NCBI RefSeq assembly: GCF_000429665.1 | Contig: NZ_AUCH01000001.1 | Span: forward strand, 248,001 to 312,000 | Origin: Azovibrio restrictus DSM 23866 | GTDB taxonomy: Bacteria > Pseudomonadota > Gammaproteobacteria > Burkholderiales > Rhodocyclaceae | Length of the DNA stretch: 64,000 nt | Reading direction: 5' to 3' | Shown here: piece by piece, positions 56,713-64,000 of the stretch | Layout: the number at the start of each line of letters is the position of its first letter | Numbering within the stretch: the stretch's first letter is position 1 | Position numbers and translations under genes: made by a program | The notes under the pieces: model-generated | What the model saw: the letters and a program-made list of their open reading frames with translations, nothing else | Told to the model about the DNA's origin: nothing | Database searches by the model: none

Positions 56713-57698
56713 TCACCCTGGCCGAGGCGGTGCGCCGCTACACCCATGACGGCATCCAGTACGCCAGCGGCGCCGCCCTGCCGGTGGGCTCCGATGCCGT
56801 GGTCTTCGGCCGCGAGTTGCTGCGCCAGGGCCGCAAGAACCTGCACGCCATCTTTCACTGCAACACCCAGCAACTGAACCTGCTGGCCGGCGCCGGGGCG
56901 GTCACGAAAGCCGAATGCGGCTTCTCCGGGCTGGAGGTGTTCGGTTTCGCCAACGGCCTGCGCCGGGCCGTCGAGTCGGGCCAGACGGCCCTGGAGGATT
57001 ACTCCAACCTGGCCATGGCCCTGCGCCTCCTGGGCGGCGCGCTGAACTGGCCCTTCGTACCGGCCACCGTCAACATCGGCTCGGACATCCAGCACCGCTC
57101 GGCCTTCGCCCCCGACGACTACCCGGCGAAATCGAAGATTCCGACCGTCACCGATCCGTTTTCCGGCCGGGAAATCGGCGCCTTCAGCCCCCTCAGGCCG
57201 GAAGTGGCCGCCATCCACGTGTCCCTGGCCGACCCGCTGGGTAACGCCATCCTGCTCGGCACCGAGTGGAGCCGCTTCGAACTGGCCCGGGCGGCGCAGA
57301 AGGTCGTGCTGATCGCCGACGCCATCGTAGACACCGACTGCATGCGCCAGTACCCCAATCTCGTGCGCATTCCCGACGTGATCGTGGATGCCGTGGTGTA
57401 CCACCCCTTCGCCGCCTGGCCCCAGAGCTCGCCGGGGTTCTACGACGCCGACGAAGCGCACATGAAATCCATGAACAAATCCCTGTCGAGCGTCGAAGGC
57501 ACGGCCGACTACCTGCGCGAGCACGTGACCGGCATCGACGACATCGACGCCTATCTCGACAACATCGGCCGGGACAAGGTCGCCGAATTGAGCGACACCG
57601 CCACGGCCTTTCTGCTTGCCCCCTTCCGCCAGTGGATCAAGACGCCGGCTGAAGTTGCCGCCCTGCTCGCTGAAACCACGGAGGAGACCGCCGCATGA
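56694..57698 (+). CDS. CoA-transferase subunit A (glutaconate/IpdA type)
   Basis: A 334-residue family I CoA-transferase alpha subunit. ITLAEAVRRYTHDGIQYASGAALPVGSDAVVFGRELLRQGRKNLHAIF is the typical start, with GAVTKAECGFSGLEVFGFANGLRRAVESG and EVAAIHVSLADPLGNAIL following. It would move CoA from a donor such as acetyl- or succinyl-CoA to a carboxylic acid. Together with the next gene, overlapping as ATGA, it forms a heteromeric enzyme. In this sulfur cluster a sulfinated or thio acid is a plausible acceptor, an inference only. Confidence 0.87.
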   Translation: MSQQKLITLAEAVRRYTHDGIQYASGAALPVGSDAVVFGRELLRQGRKNLHAIFHCNTQQLNLLAGAGAVTKAECGFSGLEVFGFANGLRRAVESGQTALEDYSNLAMALRLLGGALNWPFVPATVNIGSDIQHRSAFAPDDYPAKSKIPTVTDPFSGREIGAFSPLRPEVAAIHVSLADPLGNAILLGTEWSRFELARAAQKVVLIADAIVDTDCMRQYPNLVRIPDVIVDAVVYHPFAAWPQSSPGFYDADEAHMKSMNKSLSSVEGTADYLREHVTGIDDIDAYLDNIGRDKVAELSDTATAFLLAPFRQWIKTPAEVAALLAETTEETAA

Positions 57699-58513
57699 AC
57701 GCCCCGCAAACCTCGACCCAGCTCGAACAGCAGCCCTATACCCGCCAGGAGATGATGGCCATCGCCACCGGCCGCGAACTGCACGACGGCGAACTGGCCA
57801 TCTTCGGCGTCGGCCTTTCCATGCTCGCCGGCTACTTCGCCCAGGCCCACCACGCCCCCAGGCTGCGCTCAATGACCGAAGGCGGGGTCTATGGCGCCAC
57901 GCCGGTCGGCGGCCTGCCCTGGGGTATCGAATGCAACCGCATCTCGGCCAACGCCACGAGCTTCACCAACGCCATCGACGCGCTCGGTTTCCTCGTCGCC
58001 TCCGGGCGCTGCGACGTGGGCATCATCGGCGCTGCGCAGGTGGACAAGTTCGGCAACGTGAACACCACCGGCATCTGGGACGGTGACATCGGCGACAGCT
58101 ACCGCCTGCCGAAAACCCGCCTGACCGGCGCCGGCGGCGCCAACGACATCGCCTGCGGCGCCGGCCGCGTGGTCATCATGGTCACGCACGAGCCGAAGCG
58201 CTTCGCCGACAAGGTCAGCTACATCAGCTCCCCCGGTTATCTGGACGGCGGCGCGGCCCGGGAACGATACGGCTTCGTCGGCGGCGGGCCGTCCGCCATC
58301 GTCACGACGCTGGGCATCCTGCGGCCCGATCCGGTGACGAAGGAATTCTTCCTCGATGCCTACTACGCCTTCTCCAGTGTCGAGGAAATCCGCGCCGCCA
58401 CGGGCTGGGATCTGAAGGTGTCACCAAACGTGCGCGTCGTTCCCGAACCGACACAGGAGGAACTGGCCGCCCTGCGCCAGGTGGATGCCACCGGCGCCCT
58501 GAGAAAGCGCTGA
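57695..58513 (+). CDS. CoA-transferase subunit B (glutaconate/IpdB type)
   Basis: A 272-residue family I CoA-transferase beta subunit. It has LHDGELAIFGVGLSMLAGYFAQAHHAP, MTEGGVYGATPVGGLPWGIECNRISANA and VGIIGAAQVDKFGNVNTTGIWDGD; the usual catalytic glutamate of such subunits would be in the MTEGG or IECN segment. TRLTGAGGANDIACGAGRVVIM is a family signature. It is translationally coupled to the alpha subunit. The first 18 bases are identical to those of the unrelated permease gene at 63079. Confidence 0.87.
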   Translation: MNAPQTSTQLEQQPYTRQEMMAIATGRELHDGELAIFGVGLSMLAGYFAQAHHAPRLRSMTEGGVYGATPVGGLPWGIECNRISANATSFTNAIDALGFLVASGRCDVGIIGAAQVDKFGNVNTTGIWDGDIGDSYRLPKTRLTGAGGANDIACGAGRVVIMVTHEPKRFADKVSYISSPGYLDGGAARERYGFVGGGPSAIVTTLGILRPDPVTKEFFLDAYYAFSSVEEIRAATGWDLKVSPNVRVVPEPTQEELAALRQVDATGALRKR

Positions 58514-58602
58514 ATCCGGGCCGGCCAGCCCTTCCCCAAGGCCCATGCCGGGCCGGCTTTACCCCATCGACAATGAAGCTGTTTTTTTGCAAGGAAACCC
58601 CC

Positions 58603-59388
58603 ATGACGGATACCGCCCTCCTCCTGCGTCACGATGACGCCGGCGTCACCACCCTGACCCTGAACCGCCCGCAAGCCCGCAATGCCCTGTCGCAAGCCAT
58701 GCTGCGCGCCCTGCTCGATGCCTTTTCAGCCATCGCCGCCGACGCCTCGGTGCGCGTCGTCATCCTCGCCGGCGCCGGCCCGGCCTTCTGCGCCGGCCAC
58801 GACCTGAAGGAAATCCGCGCCGCCGGCTATGCCCGGGACTACACCGAAAAACTGTTCGCCGACTGCGCCGAGCTGATGCAGGCCATCGTCAGGCTGCCCC
58901 AGCCGGTGATTGCCCGGGTGCATGGCATCGCCACCGCCGCCGGGGCGCAACTGGTGGCCAGCGCCGATCTCGCCGTGGCCGCCGAGGACAGCCGCTTCGC
59001 CACCCCCGGGGTGCATATCGGCCTGTTCTGCTCGACCCCCATGGTGGCCCTGTCGCGCAACATCTCCCACAAGCATGCCCTGCAGATGCTCCTCAGCGGC
59101 GACCTGATCGATGCGCCCACCGCCCTGCGCTTCGGCCTGGTCAATGAGCTGGTACCTGCCGGAGAGCTGGAAGCAAAGACCCTGGAGCTGGCGCGCAAGA
59201 TCGCCTCGAAGTCAGCCCTGACCGTGAGGACAGGCAAGGCCGCCTATTACCGCCAGGCCGAGCTGCCCCTGGCCGAAGCCTATGCCTACGCCCGGGAAGT
59301 GATGGTCACCAACCTGGAAGCCCACGACGCCCAGGAAGGCATCAACGCCTTCATCGACAAGCGCGAGCCCGTGTGGTGCGGACGCTGA
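58603..59388 (+). CDS. Enoyl-CoA hydratase/isomerase family protein
   Basis: A 261-residue crotonase. It has DDAGVTTLTLNRPQARNALSQAML, the oxyanion-hole segments AGAGPAFCAGHDLKEI and IARVHGIATAAGAQLVASADLAVA, and ATPGVHIGLFCSTPMVALSR. The AGAQL segment and lack of the second catalytic glutamate resemble the ECHDC3-like or Ech group of uncertain activity. AAGGAA precedes ATG 58603; the frame is open 10 codons upstream. It follows the CoA-transferase genes, so it probably acts on the CoA ester they make. A similar ech gene is part of known 3-mercaptopropionate/3-sulfinopropionate clusters. Confidence 0.85.
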   Translation: MTDTALLLRHDDAGVTTLTLNRPQARNALSQAMLRALLDAFSAIAADASVRVVILAGAGPAFCAGHDLKEIRAAGYARDYTEKLFADCAELMQAIVRLPQPVIARVHGIATAAGAQLVASADLAVAAEDSRFATPGVHIGLFCSTPMVALSRNISHKHALQMLLSGDLIDAPTALRFGLVNELVPAGELEAKTLELARKIASKSALTVRTGKAAYYRQAELPLAEAYAYAREVMVTNLEAHDAQEGINAFIDKREPVWCGR

Positions 59389-59416
59389 CAACCGGACAGG
59401 GCCTGGGCGATTCGCC

Positions 59417-59444
59417 CATATGGATATAGTTTTTTCATCGTTGG
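59417..59444 (+). promoter_or_regulatory. T-rich element upstream of the AraC regulator
   Basis: CATATGGATATAGTTTTTTC then ATCGTTGG lies 58 bases before ATG 59502 and shares the CATA...TTTTTC.TCGTTGG outline with other sulfur-gene elements in the window. Weak similarity; it may simply be the AraC promoter. Confidence 0.3.
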
Positions 59445-59501
59445 TGGCAGACGGCCGGCTTTCTACCATGGCGCTCATGGCATACCCCAGGAGAACCCAC
59501 C

Positions 59502-60410
59502 ATGGCCCCATCCCCGGACCGTCTGATCCACTGGCTGCTGGACAGCCTGGAGCTGCGCACGACGCTGTTCCACCTGGGCCGCTACTGCGGCTCCTGGAAG
59601 GCCTCCACCAAGGGGCTGGCCGATGCGGGGTTTCATGTGGTCCTGGCTGGCGACTGCTGGCTGCACCTGCCGGAAGCGGGCACCTCGCTGCCGCTGCATG
59701 CCGGTGACGCCGTCTTCTTCCTGCGCGACATCCCCCACCTGCTCAGCCCCCACGCCGACCCGGAGCTGGCGGCTCAAGCGCCGCGCTGCCCCATGCAGCC
59801 CTTCAGCGAGGATGCCGGCGGCACCGCCCTGGCCTGCGGCTTCTTTGCTTTCCAGACCCCCCTGCACGAACGCTTTCTCGGCCCCTTTCCGGATTACGTG
59901 CTGATTCCCCGGGACGACGACGGCCTCCGGGAAAGCCGGCCCATTTTCCAGCTGATCCTGGCCGAAGCCCGCCAGGGCGGCAGCGAACCCTCGCCCCTGA
60001 TCGCCCGGCTGGTGGATCTGCTGTTCTTCTATGTCATCCGCCACCTGTGCCGGCGCCAGGAGATTGCCTCCGGCCTGTGGGCGGTGCTGGCCCGCCCCGA
60101 GTTCGCCCCCCTCCTCGACGCCCTGCTCGAGGACCCGGCCCGGGACTGGACCATAGACCGCATGGCCGATCTGAGCCACATGTCGCGGGCCAGTTTCCAC
60201 AAGCACTTCACCCGGGTGGCCGGCACCTCTCCCGGCCAGTTCCTGACCAGCCTGCGCATGACCCTGGCCGGCCGGTTGCTGGGGCGCGGCATGTCCCTGT
60301 CCCGGGCCGCCGAGCAGGTGGGCTACCAGTCCGATGCGGCCTTTTCCCGGGCTTTCAAGAAGAGCACCGGCCGGCTGCCGGGCAGTGTTCGCCGCGCCAG
60401 CCTGAATTGA
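59502..60410 (+). CDS. AraC-family transcriptional regulator
   Basis: A 302-residue regulator. The N-terminal half is a cupin_6-type sensor (FHVVLAGDCWLHLPEAGTSLPLHAGDAVFFLRDIPHLLSP). The C-terminal half has the two helix-turn-helices: WTIDRMADLSHMSRASFHKHFTRVAGTSPGQFLTSLRM and LSRAAEQVGYQSDAAFSRAFKKSTGRLPGSVRR. CAGGAG precedes the ATG. It probably controls the surrounding organosulfur genes in response to a small ligand, as suggested by its place between the CoA-ester genes and the second ABC operon. Confidence 0.92.
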   Translation: MAPSPDRLIHWLLDSLELRTTLFHLGRYCGSWKASTKGLADAGFHVVLAGDCWLHLPEAGTSLPLHAGDAVFFLRDIPHLLSPHADPELAAQAPRCPMQPFSEDAGGTALACGFFAFQTPLHERFLGPFPDYVLIPRDDDGLRESRPIFQLILAEARQGGSEPSPLIARLVDLLFFYVIRHLCRRQEIASGLWAVLARPEFAPLLDALLEDPARDWTIDRMADLSHMSRASFHKHFTRVAGTSPGQFLTSLRMTLAGRLLGRGMSLSRAAEQVGYQSDAAFSRAFKKSTGRLPGSVRRASLN

Positions 60411-60499
60411 AGATTTTCGAGCAAGAAACGGGGAGCTTCGCGCATTGAGGGCAGACCGCCCGGCACCGACAATTTCCCTGTCTTCAAGAGGAGTCTCCC

Positions 60500-61057
60500 A
60501 TGTCCCGCATCAGCATCCACAGCATCGAATCCGCACCGGAAGCCAGCCGCCCCTATCTGGAAAAAGCCAAGGCCAAGAACGGCTTTGTCCCCAACCTGCT
60601 CGGCGTGCTGGCCCATGCCCCCAGCGCCATCGAAACCTACCTGAGCGTTACCGAGATCAACAGCCGCAGCAGCTTTTCCCTGACCGAGCGGGAAGTGGTG
60701 CAGCTCACCGCCGCCACCAACCACGGCTGCAGCTTTTGCGTCGCCGGCCATACCGCCGTGGCCTACAAGCAGGGCAAGCTGCCCGAGGAGCTGGTCGAAG
60801 CCCTGCGCCACCAGACCCCCCTGCCCGATGCCCGGCTGGAAGCCCTGGCCGCCTTCACCCGCGCCATCATCCGCAGCAAGGGTGCCGTCAGCAGCGCCGA
60901 GCTGGATGCCTTCAAGGCGGCCGGCTACGGGGAGCAGCAGGTGCTCGAGGTGATCCTCGGGGTGGCCCTGGCGACCCTGTGCAACTTCAGCAACGTGCTC
61001 GCCGATACCGAACTCAATCCGGAACTGGCGGCCTACCGCTGGCAACCCCGGGCCTGA
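60500..61057 (+). CDS. AhpD/carboxymuconolactone decarboxylase-family protein
   Basis: A 185-residue helical protein of the peroxidase-related AhpD-like group. The redox motif is HGCSFCVAGH with C77, C80 and H84, and EREVVQLTAATN and the following LEVILGVALATLCNFSNVLADTELNP are typical. It could act as an alkylhydroperoxidase-type reductant. GAGGAG precedes the ATG. It leads the second transport operon and is followed after five bases by the ATPase gene, so it may protect or reduce thiol intermediates. Confidence 0.87.
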   Translation: MSRISIHSIESAPEASRPYLEKAKAKNGFVPNLLGVLAHAPSAIETYLSVTEINSRSSFSLTEREVVQLTAATNHGCSFCVAGHTAVAYKQGKLPEELVEALRHQTPLPDARLEALAAFTRAIIRSKGAVSSAELDAFKAAGYGEQQVLEVILGVALATLCNFSNVLADTELNPELAAYRWQPRA

Positions 61058-61062
61058 ACCGC

Positions 61063-61854
61063 GTGAGCGACGCCAACCTCCTGTTGTCGGCCCGCCAGCT
61101 GGCGTTTTCCTACGGGGGAGCGCCGGTGTTCGCCGGTGTGGACCTGCACATCGCCCGGCGCGAGATCGTCTGCCTGATCGGCGCCTCCGGTTGCGGCAAA
61201 TCCACCCTGCTGCGCCTGCTCGCCGGTCTGGCCGAACCGGGCAGCGGCAGCGTCACGGTGGACGGGGAATCCGGTGCCTGGCGCGCCGCCAAGGCCAGCG
61301 TCGTGTTCCAGTCCCCGGCCCTGCTGCCCTGGCTGAGCGTGGCCGACAACGTGGGCTTTGGCCTCGACTTCGCCTGCCGCCCTGCCGAGGGCAAGGCCGC
61401 CCGCCACGAGCGCATCGCCCGAGTGCTGGACTTGGTGGGTCTGACCGGACAGGGTGAAAAGAAGCCCCAGGCCCTGTCCGGCGGCATGGCCCAGCGCGTC
61501 GCCCTGGCCCGGGCGCTGGCCCGGGACCCGGAAATCATCTATCTGGACGAACCGTTTTCCGCCCTCGATGCCATCACCCGGGAGTCCATGCAGGACCTGC
61601 TGGTGGCGCTGGCCCACCAGCAGCAGAGCGCGGCCCTGCTGGTCACCCACGACATCGACGAGGCCCTGCGCATCGGCGACCGGGTGCTGCTGCTGGCCGG
61701 TTGTGCCGACGGGGGGCCGGCCCGCATCGTCGGCCAATGGCAGCCCGATGGCCGGGTGCCGCGTCAGCACCGCTCGCCCGCCCTGAACCACATGCGCGAA
61801 GAAATCCTCTACGCCCTTTCCAACCCGGGCCCTGCCTGGTTTCCCGATCTCTAG
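61063..61854 (+). CDS. ABC transporter ATP-binding protein (nitrate/sulfonate/taurine type)
   Basis: A 263-residue ATPase starting with GTG (VSDANLLLSARQLAFSYGG). Walker A is GASGCGKST (40-48), the signature is ALSGGMAQRVALARALA, Walker B IIYLDEPFSALDA and the H-loop LLVTHDIDEAL. FQSPALLPWLSVADN is of the SsuB/TauB type. No strong ribosome site precedes the GTG, so coupling to the AhpD-like gene five bases upstream is likely; the frame is also open further upstream. It belongs with the binding protein and permease that follow. Confidence 0.88.
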   Translation: MSDANLLLSARQLAFSYGGAPVFAGVDLHIARREIVCLIGASGCGKSTLLRLLAGLAEPGSGSVTVDGESGAWRAAKASVVFQSPALLPWLSVADNVGFGLDFACRPAEGKAARHERIARVLDLVGLTGQGEKKPQALSGGMAQRVALARALARDPEIIYLDEPFSALDAITRESMQDLLVALAHQQQSAALLVTHDIDEALRIGDRVLLLAGCADGGPARIVGQWQPDGRVPRQHRSPALNHMREEILYALSNPGPAWFPDL

Positions 61855-61862
61855 GAGCTGCC

Positions 61863-63077
61863 ATGAACGATGATCCGCTTACCCATCCCGGCGCCACCCT
61901 GCCGGACGACCTGCCGGTGTCCCGCCGGGACTTCCTGCGCCTTGCGGCGCTCTTGACCGGCAGCCTGGCCCTGCCGCCCCTGGCCCGCGCCGCCAATCCC
62001 AACGACCCGGTGCGCATCGGCTACCTGCCGATCACTGACGCCTCGCCCCTGCTCGTCGCGCACAGCAGGAAGCTGTTCGAGGCGCAGGGCCTGGAAGTGG
62101 AGGCGCCCAGGCTGTTCCGTTCCTGGGCCCAGATCGTCGAGGCCTTCATGGCCGGCCAGGTGAACGTGGTGCATCTGCTCTCCCCCATGACCGTGTGGGC
62201 CCGCTACGGCAGCCGCTTCCCGGCCAAGGTGGTGGCCTGGAACCACATGTCCGGCTCGGCGCTGACGGTCGCCCCCGGCATCCGGAACATCAAGGATCTG
62301 GGCGGCAAGAAGGTGGCCGTGCCCTTCTGGTACTCGATCCACAACGTGGTGCTGCAGCACCTGCTGCGGGAGAACGGCCTGACCGTCGTCACCAAGCCGG
62401 CCGAGAGCCTGAAAGCCAACGAGGTGGCCCTGTCCATCATGGCTCCGGCCGACATGGGCCCGGCACTCGCCAACGGCGCCATCGCCGGCTTCATCGTCGC
62501 CGAACCCTTCAACGCTGCCGCCGAAACCAATGGCATCGGCCGCATCCTGCGCTTCACCGGCGATGTCTGGCGCGAGCATGCCTGCTGCGTCGTGAGCATG
62601 CACGAACGGGACCTGAAGGACCGCCCGGAATGGTCCCAGAAGGTGGTCAACGCCATCGTGAATGCCCAGCACTGGCTCAGGGAGAACCGCCAGGAAGGGG
62701 CCCAGCTGCTTTCCCGGGACGGGCCGGGAAAATACACCCCGTTCCCCTCCGCCGTGCTGGAACGGGTGCTGGTGCCCAACGCCGAACGCCAGCAGCAGTA
62801 CGTCCGGGAAGGCGCGATCCGCCACCCGGAATGGAAGGACGAGCGCATCGAGTACCAGCCTTATCCCTTCCCCTCCTACACGGAGCAGCTGGTGCAGCTG
62901 CTCAAGACGACGCAGGTGGAAGGCAACAACAGCTTCCTGGCCAGCCTGGACCCGGCCTTCGTGGCCCGGGATCTGGTGGATGAGCGCTACGTGAAGAAAT
63001 CCATCGCCGCCCTGGGGGGACTGAAAGCCTTCGGCCTGCCGGAAAAATACACCCGCTCGGAAACCCTGGCCGCCTGA
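61863..63077 (+). CDS. Tat-exported ABC substrate-binding protein (NrtA/SsuA-like)
   Basis: A 404-residue binding protein with a twin-arginine signal: SRRDFLRLAALLTGSLALPPLARA, about residues 20-43. The mature part has VRIGYLPITDASPLLVAHSRKLFEAQGLEVEAPRLFRSWAQIVEAFMAGQVNVVHLLSPMTVWARYG and LGGKKVAVPFWYSIHNVVLQHLLRENGL, as in NrtA/CmpA-type proteins, which are longer than SsuA. Tat export suggests folding or a cofactor before export. AGGAG lies before the ATG. The ligand is unknown; sulfur context suggests a sulfonate or similar anion. Confidence 0.9.
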   Translation: MNDDPLTHPGATLPDDLPVSRRDFLRLAALLTGSLALPPLARAANPNDPVRIGYLPITDASPLLVAHSRKLFEAQGLEVEAPRLFRSWAQIVEAFMAGQVNVVHLLSPMTVWARYGSRFPAKVVAWNHMSGSALTVAPGIRNIKDLGGKKVAVPFWYSIHNVVLQHLLRENGLTVVTKPAESLKANEVALSIMAPADMGPALANGAIAGFIVAEPFNAAAETNGIGRILRFTGDVWREHACCVVSMHERDLKDRPEWSQKVVNAIVNAQHWLRENRQEGAQLLSRDGPGKYTPFPSAVLERVLVPNAERQQQYVREGAIRHPEWKDERIEYQPYPFPSYTEQLVQLLKTTQVEGNNSFLASLDPAFVARDLVDERYVKKSIAALGGLKAFGLPEKYTRSETLAA

Positions 63078-63078
63078 G

Positions 63079-63858
63079 ATGAACGCCCCGCAAACCCCGC
63101 CCCCCTGCCGGCTCTGCAACGGCTTCCTCTGGCCCTTGGCCGGTCTGGCGCTGCTGCTCGCCCTGTGGTGGCTGGCCGTGCATGGTCTCGGACGCGATTC
63201 GCTGATGGCCGCCCGCTTTGCACCGGAAACCACAGCGCAGGCGGCACTTGCTCTCGCCGCCGGTGGCGAGATCTGGCAACACGCATTCGCCAGCCTGCGG
63301 CGGGTCGCCTACGGTCTGGCCATCGCGCTGGCTGCCGGCATCCCGCTCGGCCTGCTGCTGGGCAGCTGGGCCGCCTTTGAGCGGGCCAGTTCCACCGCCT
63401 TCCAGTTCCTGCGCATGATCTCGCCCCTGTCCTGGATGCCCATCGCCGTCATGGCCCTGGGAGTCGGCGAGGCGCCGGTGGTGTTCCTGCTCGCTTTCGC
63501 CGCCGTCTGGCCCATCGTCCTCAACGTGGCGGCCGGCATCCGCGCCATCGATCCGCTCTGGCTGACCCTGGCCGACAGCCTCGGGGCCAGTCGCCGCGAG
63601 CAGCTCTGGCACATCACCGTGCCGGCCATTGCCAGCCACCTGCTCACCGGCGTGCGTCTGGCCATCGGCCTGATCTGGGTGGTGCTGGTGCCGGCCGAAA
63701 TGCTCGGCGTCAATGCCGGCCTCGGCTATTTCATCCTCGACACCCGCGACCGCATGGCCTACGGGGAGCTGATGGCCGGCGTGCTGTTCATCGGCCTGCT
63801 CGGTTTCCTGCTCGACTGGCTGGCCCGCCTCGCCCACCGCCGCTGGAGCGGCGACTGA
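63079..63858 (+). CDS. ABC transporter permease (nitrate/sulfonate/taurine type)
   Basis: A 259-residue inner-membrane permease with about six helices (WPLAGLALLLALWWLAVHGL, VAYGLAIALAAGIPLGLLLG, VVFLLAFAAVWPIVLNVAAG, LAIGLIWVVLVPAEMLG, LMAGVLFIGLLGFLLDWLA). The coupling EAA loop is LADSLGASRREQLWHITVPAIASHLLTGVRLA. It starts one base after the stop of the Tat-exported binding protein and completes the second importer. Its first 18 bases are identical to the start of the CoA-transferase B gene at 57695. Confidence 0.92.
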   Translation: MNAPQTPPPCRLCNGFLWPLAGLALLLALWWLAVHGLGRDSLMAARFAPETTAQAALALAAGGEIWQHAFASLRRVAYGLAIALAAGIPLGLLLGSWAAFERASSTAFQFLRMISPLSWMPIAVMALGVGEAPVVFLLAFAAVWPIVLNVAAGIRAIDPLWLTLADSLGASRREQLWHITVPAIASHLLTGVRLAIGLIWVVLVPAEMLGVNAGLGYFILDTRDRMAYGELMAGVLFIGLLGFLLDWLARLAHRRWSGD

Positions 63859-63879
63859 TTTCCTTTCTGGAGAAAACCC

Positions 63880-64000
63880 ATGACCACCGTCACTTCCCCG
63901 CCCTCCGATCTGGGCAGCCTGATCGCCCAGACCCTGGCGCCCCGGGTCCATGCCATAGACCTGGAGGGTGAATACCCGGAATCCTTCCTGCGCGCCGTAG
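63880..64000 (+). CDS. Start of a probable acyl-CoA dehydrogenase-like gene (cut by window edge)
   Basis: Only 40 residues are inside the window: MTTVTSPPSDLGSLIAQTLA followed by PRVHAIDLEGEYPESFLRAV. The pattern 'R...ID.EG.YPE.FLRA' resembles the N-terminal helix of acyl-CoA dehydrogenases of the SfnB/desulfinase-like group. CTGGAG precedes ATG 63880. In this context a 3-sulfinopropionyl-CoA desulfinase or SfnB-like flavoprotein would fit, but the visible part is too short to decide. Confidence 0.5.
   Translation, partial: MTTVTSPPSDLGSLIAQTLAPRVHAIDLEGEYPESFLRAV

Overview
The window is a GC-rich, densely coded stretch of a bacterial chromosome. The gene set fits a betaproteobacterium, most likely Rhodocyclaceae and possibly Azospira-like: surE-pcm-nlpD-rpoS, an H-NS-like protein with a WTGRGRKPKW core, bamC-dapA, a phasin, a PerM-type transporter and a family 2A encapsulin locus. 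The placement rests on gene content and style; no rRNA or marker tree is available here. There is no prophage, IS element, CRISPR array or rRNA. Two tRNA-Ser genes are present.

Layout. 1-1453: two tandem sulfate-binding proteins (the first cut by the window edge). 1643-7375: a degenerate EAL protein, a glycine-zipper protein, a heme-motif GGDEF-EAL enzyme and metY. 7479-12488: one 5 kb gene for a 1669-residue protein with an N-terminal MACPF (perforin-like) domain, a long helical middle with a hydrophobic segment, and a C-terminal region resembling clostridial P-47/OrfX; it is less GC-biased than its surroundings and stands alone. 12823-21644: housekeeping genes (tRNA-Ser, lysC, a small HTH protein, radical SAM, queD, tRNA-Ser, rlmD, bamC, dapA, a histone-deacetylase-like enzyme). 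21828-26737: moxR-DUF58-tgpA-mltB. 26759-30349: H-NS-like, surE, pcm, nlpD, rpoS, reading leftward. 30428-41818: zapE, perM, a cNMP-binding protein, a FliL-like protein preceded by a probable cyclic-di-GMP (GEMM-I) riboswitch, chrA, moaA, mfd, aroG and a crotonase.

The last third is sulfur-centred. On the minus strand cysK, a serine acetyltransferase, a family 2A encapsulin and a cysteine desulfurase with a ~190-residue N-terminal extension form an operon (49040 to 44386) that would make cysteine and package the desulfurase in a protein shell. On the plus strand 50134-64000 carries a Bug-type binding protein fused to the tail of ketopantoate reductase, a thiol dioxygenase, a four-domain rhodanese, two complete taurine/sulfonate-type ABC transporters, a thioredoxin-like protein, a two-subunit CoA-transferase, a crotonase, an AraC regulator, an AhpD-like protein, and the start of a probable acyl-CoA dehydrogenase. 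The set resembles the known 3-mercaptopropionate / 3-sulfinopropionate desulfination route, so I infer uptake and desulfuration of an organosulfur acid.

Short intergenic motifs (CATAAGC with a T-rich flank; a 14-mer shared upstream of cysK and of an HhH-rhodanese pair) recur before several sulfur genes and may mark a sulfur-limitation regulon. All family assignments are from reading motifs by eye; no database search was possible.
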